21,488 nt of DNA from contig DXZC01000019.1 of assembly GCA_019415505.1 (NCBI GenBank), positions 1 to 21,488 of the forward strand. Reading direction: 5' to 3'. The notes under the pieces are model-generated. The model was not told where the DNA came from and searched no databases. It saw only the letters and a program-made list of their open reading frames with translations. This document shows, piece by piece, positions 7,167-16,400 of this stretch; positions within the stretch are counted from its first letter, which is position 1; each line of letters starts with the position of its first letter. A program made the position numbers and the translations under genes. This DNA comes from Peptococcaceae bacterium (GTDB taxonomy: Bacteria > Bacillota > Dehalobacteriia > UBA7702).

Positions 7167-7723
7167 AACGCTTTGTGGTTTTAGCTTCCGGTAGAGGTTC
7201 TAATTTTGCCGCTATTCTAGCGGAAGTGCAAAAAGGCGCGATAAACGGAGAAATAGTAGCGGTAATTTCCGATAATTCTCAGGCCAAGGCCCTGGATATT
7301 GCGGCGGAGGCCGGTATTGCCACCGCAAGCCATGATCCTCATACCTCGGATTATCAGGCGTGGCTGTTAAATACGGTAAAATCCTATGACCCGGATTATG
7401 TGTTGTTGGCCGGCTATATGCGGATTGTGCCGCCGGAATTCATCGCCGCTTTTCCCCAGCGTATAATAAACATCCACCCAGCTCTCTTACCATCCTTCCC
7501 CGGGCTCCACGGCCAGAGACAGGCTGTGGCATACGGGGTGAAAATATCCGGCTGCACTGTCCATTTTGTGGACGAAGGCATGGATACGGGCAAAATTATC
7601 GCCCAAAAAGCTGTGGCGGTTTTAGAGGATGATACTGAGGATACCCTGGCGGCTAGGATTTTAAAGGAAGAGCATAAGCTTTACCCGGCAGTGGTAAAAA
7701 TGTTGGCGGAACAGGATGACTGA
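7163..7723 (+). CDS. purN: Phosphoribosylglycinamide formyltransferase (10-formyl-THF dependent)
   Basis: Transfers a formyl group from 10-formyltetrahydrofolate to GAR. At 186 aa it is close to the usual 190-210. The catalytic triad is seen: Asn103 and His105 in NIHPALLPSFPGLHG, and Asp141 in VDEGMDTGKII. ASGRGSNF (8-15) is the phosphate loop. It overlaps purM by 4 nt (ATGA). Beyond its stop codon there is no purH, which often follows purN; instead a 290-nt stretch with a 21-bp repeat leads to purD. Confidence 0.96.
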   Translation: MKRFVVLASGRGSNFAAILAEVQKGAINGEIVAVISDNSQAKALDIAAEAGIATASHDPHTSDYQAWLLNTVKSYDPDYVLLAGYMRIVPPEFIAAFPQRIINIHPALLPSFPGLHGQRQAVAYGVKISGCTVHFVDEGMDTGKIIAQKAVAVLEDDTEDTLAARILKEEHKLYPAVVKMLAEQDD

Positions 7724-7726
7724 TTT

Positions 7727-7995
7727 GTAAATAAGCAATGAGTGTTGTAAATAAATCGTGGATTTTAATAAATAAACTGTGAAGGTTCGTAAACAAGTAA
7801 TGAATGTTTATAGACAAACCATGTAGGATTGTAAACAAATCATAAATAATTGTAAACAAACCGTAAATGTTAATAAATGAACTGCGACGATTCCAAAAAA
7901 CAGGAATATTCCTAAAGAAACCATGGACGGTTGTACATAAACTATGAGTATTAGTAAACAAAACCTGGATTTTTGAGAAAATAATAGAGAGAATT
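7727..7995 (+). repeat. Degenerate 21-bp tandem repeat array, about 13 units, between purN and purD
   Basis: Thirteen units start at 7727, 7747, 7768, 7789, 7810, 7831, 7852, 7873, 7894, 7912, 7933, 7954 and 7975. The spacing is 21 bp, with one step of 20 and one of 18. The best core is GTAAACAAA followed by CATGAATG. Units 7789 and 7831-7852 are closest to it; the 7894 and 7975 units are the most worn. The array starts right after the purN stop and ends just before the purD ribosome binding site. There are no unique spacers, so it is not CRISPR. Because 21 is divisible by three, the minus strand stays open and reads a heptapeptide pattern like LFTNIHG, which is probably a by-product. Confidence 0.85.
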
Positions 7996-8013
7996 GATGA
8001 AGAGGTAAAAGCT

Positions 8014-9282
8014 ATGAAAGTAATGGTTGTGGGCGGCGGCGGCAGAGAACACGCCATAGCCGTTAAATTAAGTGAAAGTCCCCGGTTAACTAAGCTGTAC
8101 GCTGCTCCCGGCAGCGACGGCATGAGCGATATAGCGGAACTTGTGGCCCTCAAGGTCACTGATGTTGAAGCTATAACAGCTTTCGCTGTCAAAGAAGGCA
8201 TTGAAATGGTGGTCATTGGGCCGGAAGTACCGTTGCTTTTAGGCTTAGCCGACGCCCTGCTGGCCCAAGGTATAATGGTTTTAGGCCCTTCCCAGGCTGC
8301 GGCGGAGTTGGAAGGCAGCAAAGCCTTCTCCAAGGGGATAATGAAAAAATATAATATTCCCACTGGCGATTACCAGGTTTTTACCAAAAGCGAGGCTGCT
8401 TTGGCTTATTTGGCTCAGGCCGATTATCCCATAGTTGTGAAGGCTGATGGGCTGGCTGCGGGTAAGGGCGTTATTATCGCGGAAAATCAGCAACAGGCGG
8501 AAAACGCTGTTCGTTCCATAATGGAAGATAAAATTTTTGGCGACAGCGGCAGCCAAATTGTCATTGAAGAATTCCTCACAGGTGAGGAATTGAGCCTGCT
8601 GGCTTTTACAGATGGGGAAACTGTTGTGCCGATGATACCTTCCCAGGATCATAAGCGTATTTTTGATAATGACTTAGGACCCAATACCGGTGGCATGGGG
8701 GCTTATGCTCCCGCCCCTATTGGTTCGCCGGCTATTATTGAGGAGGCTATGCAAAAGGTTATGCGCCCTTTAGTCGCAGCTATGGCTCAGGAGGGCAAAC
8801 CGTACAAGGGCGTATTATACGCCGGACTTATGGTTGGACCCCAGGGTGTGCAGGTATTGGAGTTTAACGCCCGCTTTGGGGACCCGGAAACCCAGGCCGT
8901 GCTCCCACTATTGGACAGCGACCTCATAACCATTACCGAGGCCATTAATCAGGGTACATTGGCTGATTTAGCAATTAAGTGGCGGGATGAATTCGCTGCT
9001 TGCGTAGTTATGGCCGCGGAGGGATACCCGGAAAGTCCGGTGAAGGGCGATGAAATAGCGGGTTTAGGTCAAAATACTGACCGGGAATTTGTTTTCCATG
9101 CGGGAACCAAATTATCCGACGGCAAATTCTACACCAACGGGGGTCGTGTTTTAGGGGTTACGGCCTTAGCTGGGGATTTACGTACTGCGATTGACGCAGC
9201 CTATAAAAAAGTTAAGAGCATTACCTTCCGTGGCATGCAATATAGAAATGACATTGGAGCTAAGGCTTTTGCCAAAAAGTGA
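8014..9282 (+). CDS. purD: Phosphoribosylamine-glycine ligase (GAR synthetase)
   Basis: ATP-grasp ligase that joins glycine to phosphoribosylamine, step two of purine synthesis. At 422 aa it has the normal length. Domains: N-terminal Rossmann-like part VVGGGGREHAIAVKLSESP (5-23), GPEVPLLLGLADAL, and GPSQAAAELEGSKAFSK; ATP-grasp core PIVVKADGLAAGKGVI; the family signature around HKRIFDNDLGPNTGGMG; metal site LEFNARFGDPETQ; C-terminal subdomain after that. AGAGG lies 8 nt before the ATG. Its stop codon overlaps the pcrA Shine-Dalgarno GAGGAG. The first gene after the 21-bp repeat array. Confidence 0.97.
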   Translation: MKVMVVGGGGREHAIAVKLSESPRLTKLYAAPGSDGMSDIAELVALKVTDVEAITAFAVKEGIEMVVIGPEVPLLLGLADALLAQGIMVLGPSQAAAELEGSKAFSKGIMKKYNIPTGDYQVFTKSEAALAYLAQADYPIVVKADGLAAGKGVIIAENQQQAENAVRSIMEDKIFGDSGSQIVIEEFLTGEELSLLAFTDGETVVPMIPSQDHKRIFDNDLGPNTGGMGAYAPAPIGSPAIIEEAMQKVMRPLVAAMAQEGKPYKGVLYAGLMVGPQGVQVLEFNARFGDPETQAVLPLLDSDLITITEAINQGTLADLAIKWRDEFAACVVMAAEGYPESPVKGDEIAGLGQNTDREFVFHAGTKLSDGKFYTNGGRVLGVTALAGDLRTAIDAAYKKVKSITFRGMQYRNDIGAKAFAKK

Positions 9283-9296
9283 GGAGCAATTAACTT

Positions 9297-11420
9297 ATGA
9301 AGGAATATTTAGACAGTCTCAACGAGGAACAGCTTAAAGCGGTAACTACGGGGAATGGACCTGTCCTGGTAGTAGCTGGCGCCGGCTCCGGTAAGACCCG
9401 GGTTCTGACTTCGAGAATAGCATATCTTATTGATGAAATGGGGGTCAGTGCCAATGAAATAATGGCGCTGACCTTTACCAATAAAGCTGCCCGGGAAATG
9501 AGCGAACGCTTGGCCAATATTTTAGAGCAGGATGTTTACAGCCTTTGGGTGGGAACCTTTCACCGTATTTGTCTGCGGCTTTTACGGTTGGAGGGGGAGA
9601 GAATTGATATTGACCCTAACTTTGTAATCTATGACGACGCTGACCAAAAATCTCTGGTTAAATCCATCTTAAAGCAAAAGGGTATAGATCCCTCGGAGCT
9701 TCCTCCCTCATTGGTCTTAAAAATAATTGGCGACGCCAAAAACCAAATGCTCACACCGGAGGCCTTTGAGGAAATGGCTGTGACCGCCCGTGAAGAGGAG
9801 GTTGTAGACATTTACTACGCCTATGAGCAGCAGAAGAAGGCCAATAATGCCTTGGACTTTGACGATTTACTCCTCTCTGTGGTGGAGCTTTTTTCCACCT
9901 GTCATGATGTTCTCACCTATTACCGGCAGCGTTTCCCCTATATTTTAGTGGACGAGTACCAGGATACCAACGACGCTCAGTATCGGTTTTTGCGGCTCTT
10001 GGCCGGGAAAAGCGGCAACCTTTTTGTGGTGGGGGACCCTGATCAGAGCATTTATGCCTTTAGAGGCGCCAAAATAGAGAATATACTGAACTTTAGCCGT
10101 GACTATCCCGATGCTAAGGTCTATCCCCTGGAATGTAATTACCGTTCCACCAACGCTATTTTACAAATTGCCAACAGCCTTATATGCCATAATTCCGGTC
10201 GTTTGGAAAAGACCCTTTACGCTCACCGGGAGGGTGGTAAAGCCGTGGAAGCCCTCTTGCTAGCTGATGAAAAGGCCGAGGCCGTCTATATTGCCGATAG
10301 CGCCAGGGATATGGAAACCAGGGGGCTTTATAAATACAAGGATATGGCCGTATTTTACCGCACCCATGCCCAAAGCCGGGTTTTAGAGGATGTGCTGATG
10401 CGGAAAAAGATACCCTATAAGGTTTTTGGCGGTCAGCGCTTTTACGAGCGCAAGGAAATTAAGGACACCTTGGCTTACCTGCGTTTAATTATGAATAACG
10501 GCGATAACATTAGCCTGCTGCGCATCATTAACGAGCCGCGCCGGGGTATCGGCGGCGTTACTCTGGAAAAGCTGGAGGATACCAGTGCCGCCCAGGGTAT
10601 TTCCATTTGGGATACCATTAAAAACAGTATTGACCCTGAGCTATATAAGTCAGCGGCCCGCCGCTCCCTACAAGGGTTTGTCGACGTTATTAAGGAGCTA
10701 ACCCTCTTAGCCCGCACTGCCACGGTAACTGATTTAGTTGTGGCCCTGTGGGATAAAACGGGGTATAAAAATATGCTGGAAGCAGAAAATACTACTGAGA
10801 GCCTGAGCCGTTTGGAAAACATGGCGGAATTTTTGACTGTCACCCATGATTTTGACCAGACCCACAAGGACAATCCCGAGGAGGGGGGCTTAGCCAATTT
10901 CCTGGCCGGCATATCCCTGAGCTCAGATTTAGATAAAATGGATAATGAGGATTATGTTACCTTAATGACTATCCATATGGCCAAAGGCTTGGAATTCCCC
11001 GTAGTTTTCCTCATGGGTATGGAGGAAAGTCTTTTCCCCCACGCCCACTCGATAATGTCCGGCAGTGAAAGCGAAATAGAAGAGGAACGGCGCCTTTGTT
11101 ATGTGGGTATTACTAGGGCAATGGATGATTTACGCATACTTAGGGCTTACCGGCGTACCCTCTGGGGCCGAACTATGTATAATAAGCCCTCCCGCTTTTT
11201 GGCGGAAATGAGCTTATCAATGGCGGAGGCGCCGGAAAAGAAGGAGATTCACCCGTCGCCCATTGCCGACTTTGGCGTTGGCGATAAAGTACGCCATGGC
11301 AAGTTTGGCGAAGGTGTCATCGTGGCCATGGATGGTAAGGGTAAGGTAAATATAGCTTTCCCCGATTTGGGAATTAAGGAATTTTTACTGGAATACGCTA
11401 ATTTAGAAATCATTGATTAA
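9297..11420 (+). CDS. pcrA: ATP-dependent 3'-5' DNA helicase PcrA (UvrD/Rep family)
   Basis: Superfamily 1A helicase for repair, plasmid replication and removal of RecA or RNA polymerase. 707 aa, slightly short of the usual 720-740. Motifs in order: Q motif LNEEQLKAV, Walker A AGAGSGKT (27-34), Ia ALTFTNKAA, II ILVDEYQDTN, III VVGDPDQSIYAFRGA, IV LECNYRST, V MTIHMAKGLEFPVVFL, VI ERRLCYVGITRA. The C-terminal VGDKVRHGKFGEGVIV ... VNIAFPDLGIKEFLL is the Tudor-like domain that binds RNA polymerase in PcrA. GAGGAG lies upstream of the ATG. Its place before ligA, and within a purine cluster after purD, is a gene order I recall from several Clostridia. Confidence 0.96.
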   Translation: MKEYLDSLNEEQLKAVTTGNGPVLVVAGAGSGKTRVLTSRIAYLIDEMGVSANEIMALTFTNKAAREMSERLANILEQDVYSLWVGTFHRICLRLLRLEGERIDIDPNFVIYDDADQKSLVKSILKQKGIDPSELPPSLVLKIIGDAKNQMLTPEAFEEMAVTAREEEVVDIYYAYEQQKKANNALDFDDLLLSVVELFSTCHDVLTYYRQRFPYILVDEYQDTNDAQYRFLRLLAGKSGNLFVVGDPDQSIYAFRGAKIENILNFSRDYPDAKVYPLECNYRSTNAILQIANSLICHNSGRLEKTLYAHREGGKAVEALLLADEKAEAVYIADSARDMETRGLYKYKDMAVFYRTHAQSRVLEDVLMRKKIPYKVFGGQRFYERKEIKDTLAYLRLIMNNGDNISLLRIINEPRRGIGGVTLEKLEDTSAAQGISIWDTIKNSIDPELYKSAARRSLQGFVDVIKELTLLARTATVTDLVVALWDKTGYKNMLEAENTTESLSRLENMAEFLTVTHDFDQTHKDNPEEGGLANFLAGISLSSDLDKMDNEDYVTLMTIHMAKGLEFPVVFLMGMEESLFPHAHSIMSGSESEIEEERRLCYVGITRAMDDLRILRAYRRTLWGRTMYNKPSRFLAEMSLSMAEAPEKKEIHPSPIADFGVGDKVRHGKFGEGVIVAMDGKGKVNIAFPDLGIKEFLLEYANLEIID

Positions 11421-11477
11421 CCTAGGCTATAAGCAGCTTATGGCCGGGAAAAATTTATAAGCCGCAAGGGGATTTAC

Positions 11478-13478
11478 ATGAAAGAACAAATAGACCGACT
11501 GACAGAAGAATTACAGCAATGGAATAAGGCCTATTATGAGCAGGACGCTCCCCTAGTGTCTGACGCTGAGTACGACCAAGCTTTGAGAAAGCTGGCGGCT
11601 TTGGAGGAGCAATACCCGGAATACGCCTGGCCCGATAGTCCCACTAAAAATGTGGGCGGTAGCGTGGCCAAGGGCTTTGCCCCGGTGGAACACCGCCACC
11701 CTCTCCTTTCTTTAGGCAACGCTTTTTCCTTTGACGAGCTAGTGGAGTTCCACAATCGGGTGCTGAAAGCTGGGGTGGATAATCCTTCCTATGTTTTAGA
11801 GTGGAAGATCGACGGTTTAACCGTGGCCCTGGAGTACCGGGACGGTCAACTGGTTCAGGGCGCCACCCGGGGGGACGGTAAGGTGGGGGAGGATATTACA
11901 GCTAACCTGCGCACAGTTAAAACTGTGCCCCATACCATACCCTATAAAAACCAACTGGTAGTCAGAGGCGAAGCATATCTGCCGAAAAGCGACTTTTTAA
12001 AGCTGAACCGCCGGCGAGAAGAAGCGGGGGAGTCCCCGTTTGCCAATCCCCGAAACGCCGCTGCCGGCTCCCTGCGGCAGTTGGATTCTAAAATTACAGC
12101 CCAGCGGCCTTTAGCGGTTTTCGCCTATGATATTATTTACGCTCAAGGCGATGATTTACCCCAGACCCAAAGGTCTACCCTGGAGTTTTTAAAGCAACAG
12201 GGCTTTTCGGTGAATCCCCATTTTGAGTATATTGAGGATCTACAGGATTTACCCGCTATAATTCAGGCGCGCACGGAAAAGCGGCGGGAATTAGATTACG
12301 ATGTAGACGGCCTAGTTCTCAAACTCAATGAATTTAAATATCGGGAACTTTTGGGCTATACCGCCAAGGCACCCCGGTTTGCCATTGCCTTTAAATTCCC
12401 CCCGGAGGAAAGGGAAACCCGCCTCAAGGATATCCAAATTTCCTTGGGCCGCACCGGGGTTTTAACACCACTGGGAGTTTTGGAGCCGGTTACTGTTGCC
12501 GGTTCAGTGGTTTCCAAGGTCAGCTTGCATAATGAGGCTTATTTGCAGGAAAAGGATATACGCATTGGCGATACTGTGGTTATCCATAAGGCAGGGGACG
12601 TTATTCCCGAAGTTGTGCGAATAAAGCCGGAAAAACGGCCGCCTGAGGCAAAACCCTTTATTTATCCCTCTAATTGTCCTGTTTGTGGCGGACAAGCTGT
12701 GCAGCTCGACGGAGAGGCGGCCATACGCTGTATCAATGAGAGCTGCCCCGGACGCATAAAAGAAAATATTAAGCATTTTGTTTCTAAAAACGCTATGGAT
12801 ATAGACGGTCTTGGCCCCTCTATTGTTACAACCCTATTAGACCAAGGTTTCATCCGCAATGTCGTGGATATTTATGATTTAGACCAACACCGGCAAGATT
12901 TGATCGCCCTGGAAAAAATGGGGGACAAAAGTGTGGACAACCTTTTGGCCGCCATTGAAAAGAGTAAGGGCGCCGGCTTGGCCCGGCTCTTATTCGCCCT
13001 GGGAATTCGCCATGTGGGATCCGTTACCGCCGCCACCCTGGCGCGACACTTCGGCTCCTTAGATAACCTTTTGGCGGCTATAGACGCCAAGCCGGAGAGC
13101 GATTGGCTGGCGGAGATAGAGGATATTGGCGCTATCATCGCGCAAAGCATATACCTGTATTTTACAAACCCGGAAAACCGCCGGGTTATTGAGGGCTTGG
13201 CCTCCCACGGCCTGGATATGACAGCCCCCCAGACCTCGTCCCAAGGCGGCCTCAGCGGTATTACATTTTTATTTACCGGTACTTTACCGACGTTAAAGCG
13301 GCAAGAGGCTGAGGCTCTGGTTAAGGAGCGGGGCGGTAAAATTCTGAGTGGCGTCAGCAAAAACCTGCAATTTTTAGTAGTTGGCGATAACCCGGGTACA
13401 AAATTGAACAAAGCCCAGAAACTCAATGTGCCGATTATGAGCGAAGCAGAGTTTTTGGATTATATAAAAGAGCGGTAA
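11478..13478 (+). CDS. ligA: NAD-dependent DNA ligase
   Basis: Seals nicks in replication and repair using NAD. At 666 aa it has the normal length for LigA. Domains: Ia N-terminal NAD-binding part (about 1-65); adenylation domain with catalytic Lys110 in EWKIDGLTVAL; TRGDGKVGEDIT; FANPRNAAAGSLRQLD; OB fold after about 310; four-cysteine zinc finger CPVCGG ... CINESCPG; helix-hairpin-helix repeats such as GDKSVDNLLAAIEKSK and GIRHVG; C-terminal BRCT domain (GITFLFTGTL ... GGKILSGVSKNLQFLVVG). AAGGGG precedes the ATG. The gap to pcrA is 57 nt and holds only a short ATAAG/CTTAT hairpin, so read-through is expected. Confidence 0.97.
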   Translation: MKEQIDRLTEELQQWNKAYYEQDAPLVSDAEYDQALRKLAALEEQYPEYAWPDSPTKNVGGSVAKGFAPVEHRHPLLSLGNAFSFDELVEFHNRVLKAGVDNPSYVLEWKIDGLTVALEYRDGQLVQGATRGDGKVGEDITANLRTVKTVPHTIPYKNQLVVRGEAYLPKSDFLKLNRRREEAGESPFANPRNAAAGSLRQLDSKITAQRPLAVFAYDIIYAQGDDLPQTQRSTLEFLKQQGFSVNPHFEYIEDLQDLPAIIQARTEKRRELDYDVDGLVLKLNEFKYRELLGYTAKAPRFAIAFKFPPEERETRLKDIQISLGRTGVLTPLGVLEPVTVAGSVVSKVSLHNEAYLQEKDIRIGDTVVIHKAGDVIPEVVRIKPEKRPPEAKPFIYPSNCPVCGGQAVQLDGEAAIRCINESCPGRIKENIKHFVSKNAMDIDGLGPSIVTTLLDQGFIRNVVDIYDLDQHRQDLIALEKMGDKSVDNLLAAIEKSKGAGLARLLFALGIRHVGSVTAATLARHFGSLDNLLAAIDAKPESDWLAEIEDIGAIIAQSIYLYFTNPENRRVIEGLASHGLDMTAPQTSSQGGLSGITFLFTGTLPTLKRQEAEALVKERGGKILSGVSKNLQFLVVGDNPGTKLNKAQKLNVPIMSEAEFLDYIKER

Positions 13479-13494
13479 ATTACAAGGAGGAACA

Positions 13495-16400
13495 ATGGAC
13501 GGAAATAAGGGAAATAACGCAAATAACGAGAATATTGGGAATATTGGAAATATCAGAAGGGTAATAGTTGCGAAAAAGAAGGGCTTTGACGTGGCGGCCA
13601 ACCACACCTTGAAAGATATAAAATATATTTTGGGCTGCGCCAATGTAAAAACCCTGAGAATTTTCAATGTTTATGACGTGGAAGGCTTATCCGACTCTGA
13701 GCTGGAGCAGGGTAAAAAGGCCGTGTTTTCTGAGCCGCCGGTGGATATCTGCTATGATGAGGAGCTCCCCCTAAGCGAGGAGGAGCAGGCTTTTGCCTTT
13801 ATGTATCTGCCCGGTCAATATGACCAGCGGGCGGACTCGGCAGCCCAGTGCTTAGAAATTATTACTGGCCATAAAATTACGGCTTTGCGCTGTTGCCGGG
13901 TGTGGGCTCTTTCTGGGGACATTACTCCGGAGGAGTGGCGGAAAATTAAGGATTACGCAATTAATCCGGTGGATTCCACGGAAATACCCCTTAAAAAGCC
14001 TGATTCCATTCAGGATAAATTGCCCCAACCCCAGCCTGTAGCAGTAGTTCAGGGCTTCATTACAATGAGCGATGCTGCTTTGACGGAGCTTTATGAAAGC
14101 TTATCTCTGGCCATGTCCTTAGAGGATTTCTTTTTCACCAGGGATTATTTTGTAGAGGAAAAACGGGACCCGACTTTAACGGAAATTAAAGTCCTGGATA
14201 CATATTGGAGCGATCATTGCCGCCACACTACCTTTATGACCATTATAGACCAGGTGGAGATACGCCCCGGCTTCTTCATGTCCCCCATTAATGAAGCTTG
14301 GCAGGACTATCAGGCAGCGCGGCAAAGTGTTTACGGCGACGGGGCCAGCAAACCCCCCTGTTTAATGGATTTAGCTACCATAGCTATGAAGTCTATGCGT
14401 AAGGAGGGTTTACTCGACGACTTAGATGAGAGTGAGGAAATAAACGCCTGCACCATAAAAATCAAGGTTATGGTGGATGGGGAGGAGCAGGATTGGCTGT
14501 TGCTCTTTAAAAATGAAACGCACAATCATCCTACGGAGATAGAGCCCTTTGGCGGCGCTGCAACTTGCTTGGGGGGAGCTATCCGCGACCCTCTCTCCGG
14601 TCGCGCCTATGTTTATCAGGCTATGCGGGTTACTGGCGCCGGGGATCCCCGCTGTTCTGTGGATCTTACCTTACCGGGCAAATTACCGCAGCGCAAAATA
14701 TGCCGGGAAGCGGCGGCAGGTTATAGCTCTTATGGTAATCAGATAGGTTTGGCCACTGGCAAGGTGGTGGAAATCTATGACGACGCTTTTCTCGCTAAAC
14801 GTATGGAAATCGGGGCTGTTATTGGGGCTGTACCCCAAAAAGCCGTGCGCCGGGAGGAACCGGAAGAGGGAGACGTGGTCCTCCTGTTAGGGGGCCGTAC
14901 CGGCCGAGACGGCCTCGGCGGCGCCACTGGCTCCTCCAAGGAGCATACAGAGGAAAGTATTGCCGAGTGCGGCGCTGAAGTGCAAAAGGGTAATCCCCCC
15001 ACGGAACGAAAGCTCCAACGCCTGTTCCGCGATGCAGAGGTTACTGCTATGATCAAGCGGTGCAATGATTTTGGCGCTGGCGGCGTATCAGTGGCCGTGG
15101 GTGAATTAACCGACAGCTTGGCCATTGATTTAGACAAGGTGCCCCTGAAATATCAGGGGTTAGACGGCACTGAGGTAGCTATTTCCGAATCTCAGGAGCG
15201 TATGGCTGTGGTGGTTGCCGCCGCTGATATGGCGGCCTTTATTGCCAAGGCTCAAAGAGAGAATTTGGAATGTACTAAAATTGCGGAAGTAACCGACTCT
15301 GGTCGCTTGGAAATGTCCTTTAAGGGGCAAAAGGTTGTGGATTTGGACCGCGGCTTCCTCAATAGCGGCGGCGTGCGCCAGCACATTGCCATAGATATCT
15401 TACCGCCGGAACCGGAAAATCCCATCACTGCCTTGGGCCAGCTGCGGGTTAAGGATACCCTAGAGGAAGCCCTGGTCTTTTTGGCGGTGGATAACAATAT
15501 AGCCTCCCAAAAGGGTTTGGGGGAAATGTTTGATAGTACCATTGGCGCCGGTTCGGTTCTCATGCCCTTTGGCGGCAAAAATCAAATGACCCCCTCCGAG
15601 GGTATGGCGGCCCATATACCGGTACTGGCGGGAAAAACCACTACCACCTCGTTGATGACCCATGGCTACAACCCGAAGCTAGCCCATTGGAGCCCCTTTC
15701 ATGGCGGTATGTACGCTGTATTAGAAAGCGTTACCCGTCTGGTGGCAATGGGCGGCGATTACAAGACAGCCCGCCTTACCTTACAGGAATACTTTGAAAA
15801 AGTGAAAAAGGATCCAATCCGTTGGGGCAAACCCTTAGCAGCTCTACTGGGAGCATTTAAAGCCCAGCGTGAATTGTCTATACCTGCTATTGGCGGTAAA
15901 GATAGCATGTCCGGCTCCTTTAAAGAGATTAACGTGCCGCCGACCTTGGTTTCCTTTGCCGTGGGCGTTATTGATGATTCCCTGGTTTTAAGCCCGGAAT
16001 TTAAAGGCGAGGGCCATAAACTGGTGCTGCTGAAATCTCAGTGTGACGCTAATTTGGCCCCTGATTTTGCATATCAAAAGCAGCTTTATGATACAGTAGC
16101 CAGGTGGAACGCCCAGGGTAAAGTGTTAGCGGCCATAAGCCTAAAAGAAGGGGGCATTGGCGAGGCACTACTCCATGCCACCTTAGGTAACGCCATTGGC
16201 GTTGCTTTAGAGGATTTGCCCATGGCGGAATTGCTGCGTCCCGCCTATGGCAGCATACTTTTGGAAATGTCCGACACCGACGATTTAGGTGATTTCCCCT
16301 ATGAAATTATTGGTGAAACTATTGGTCCCCGCCAGATTAAATATAAGGCGGAGTCTATACCCTTGATGTCCCTGGTGGAAGCTTACCTCTCATCTATGGC

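Noticed and set aside
7727..7995. CRISPR array
   Set aside because: Units are contiguous and degenerate at 21 bp with no spacers, and no cas genes are present.
7653..8363. 236-aa minus-strand ORF with a heptapeptide pattern (LFTNIHS-like units)
   Set aside because: It runs antisense to the ends of purN and purD. The pattern is explained by the 21-bp repeat keeping one frame open, and its start lies inside purD with no ribosome binding site that I can support.
12872..13426. 184-aa minus-strand ORF antisense to ligA
   Set aside because: Shadow of the ligA reading frame; the plus strand here carries well-conserved helix-hairpin-helix and BRCT motifs.
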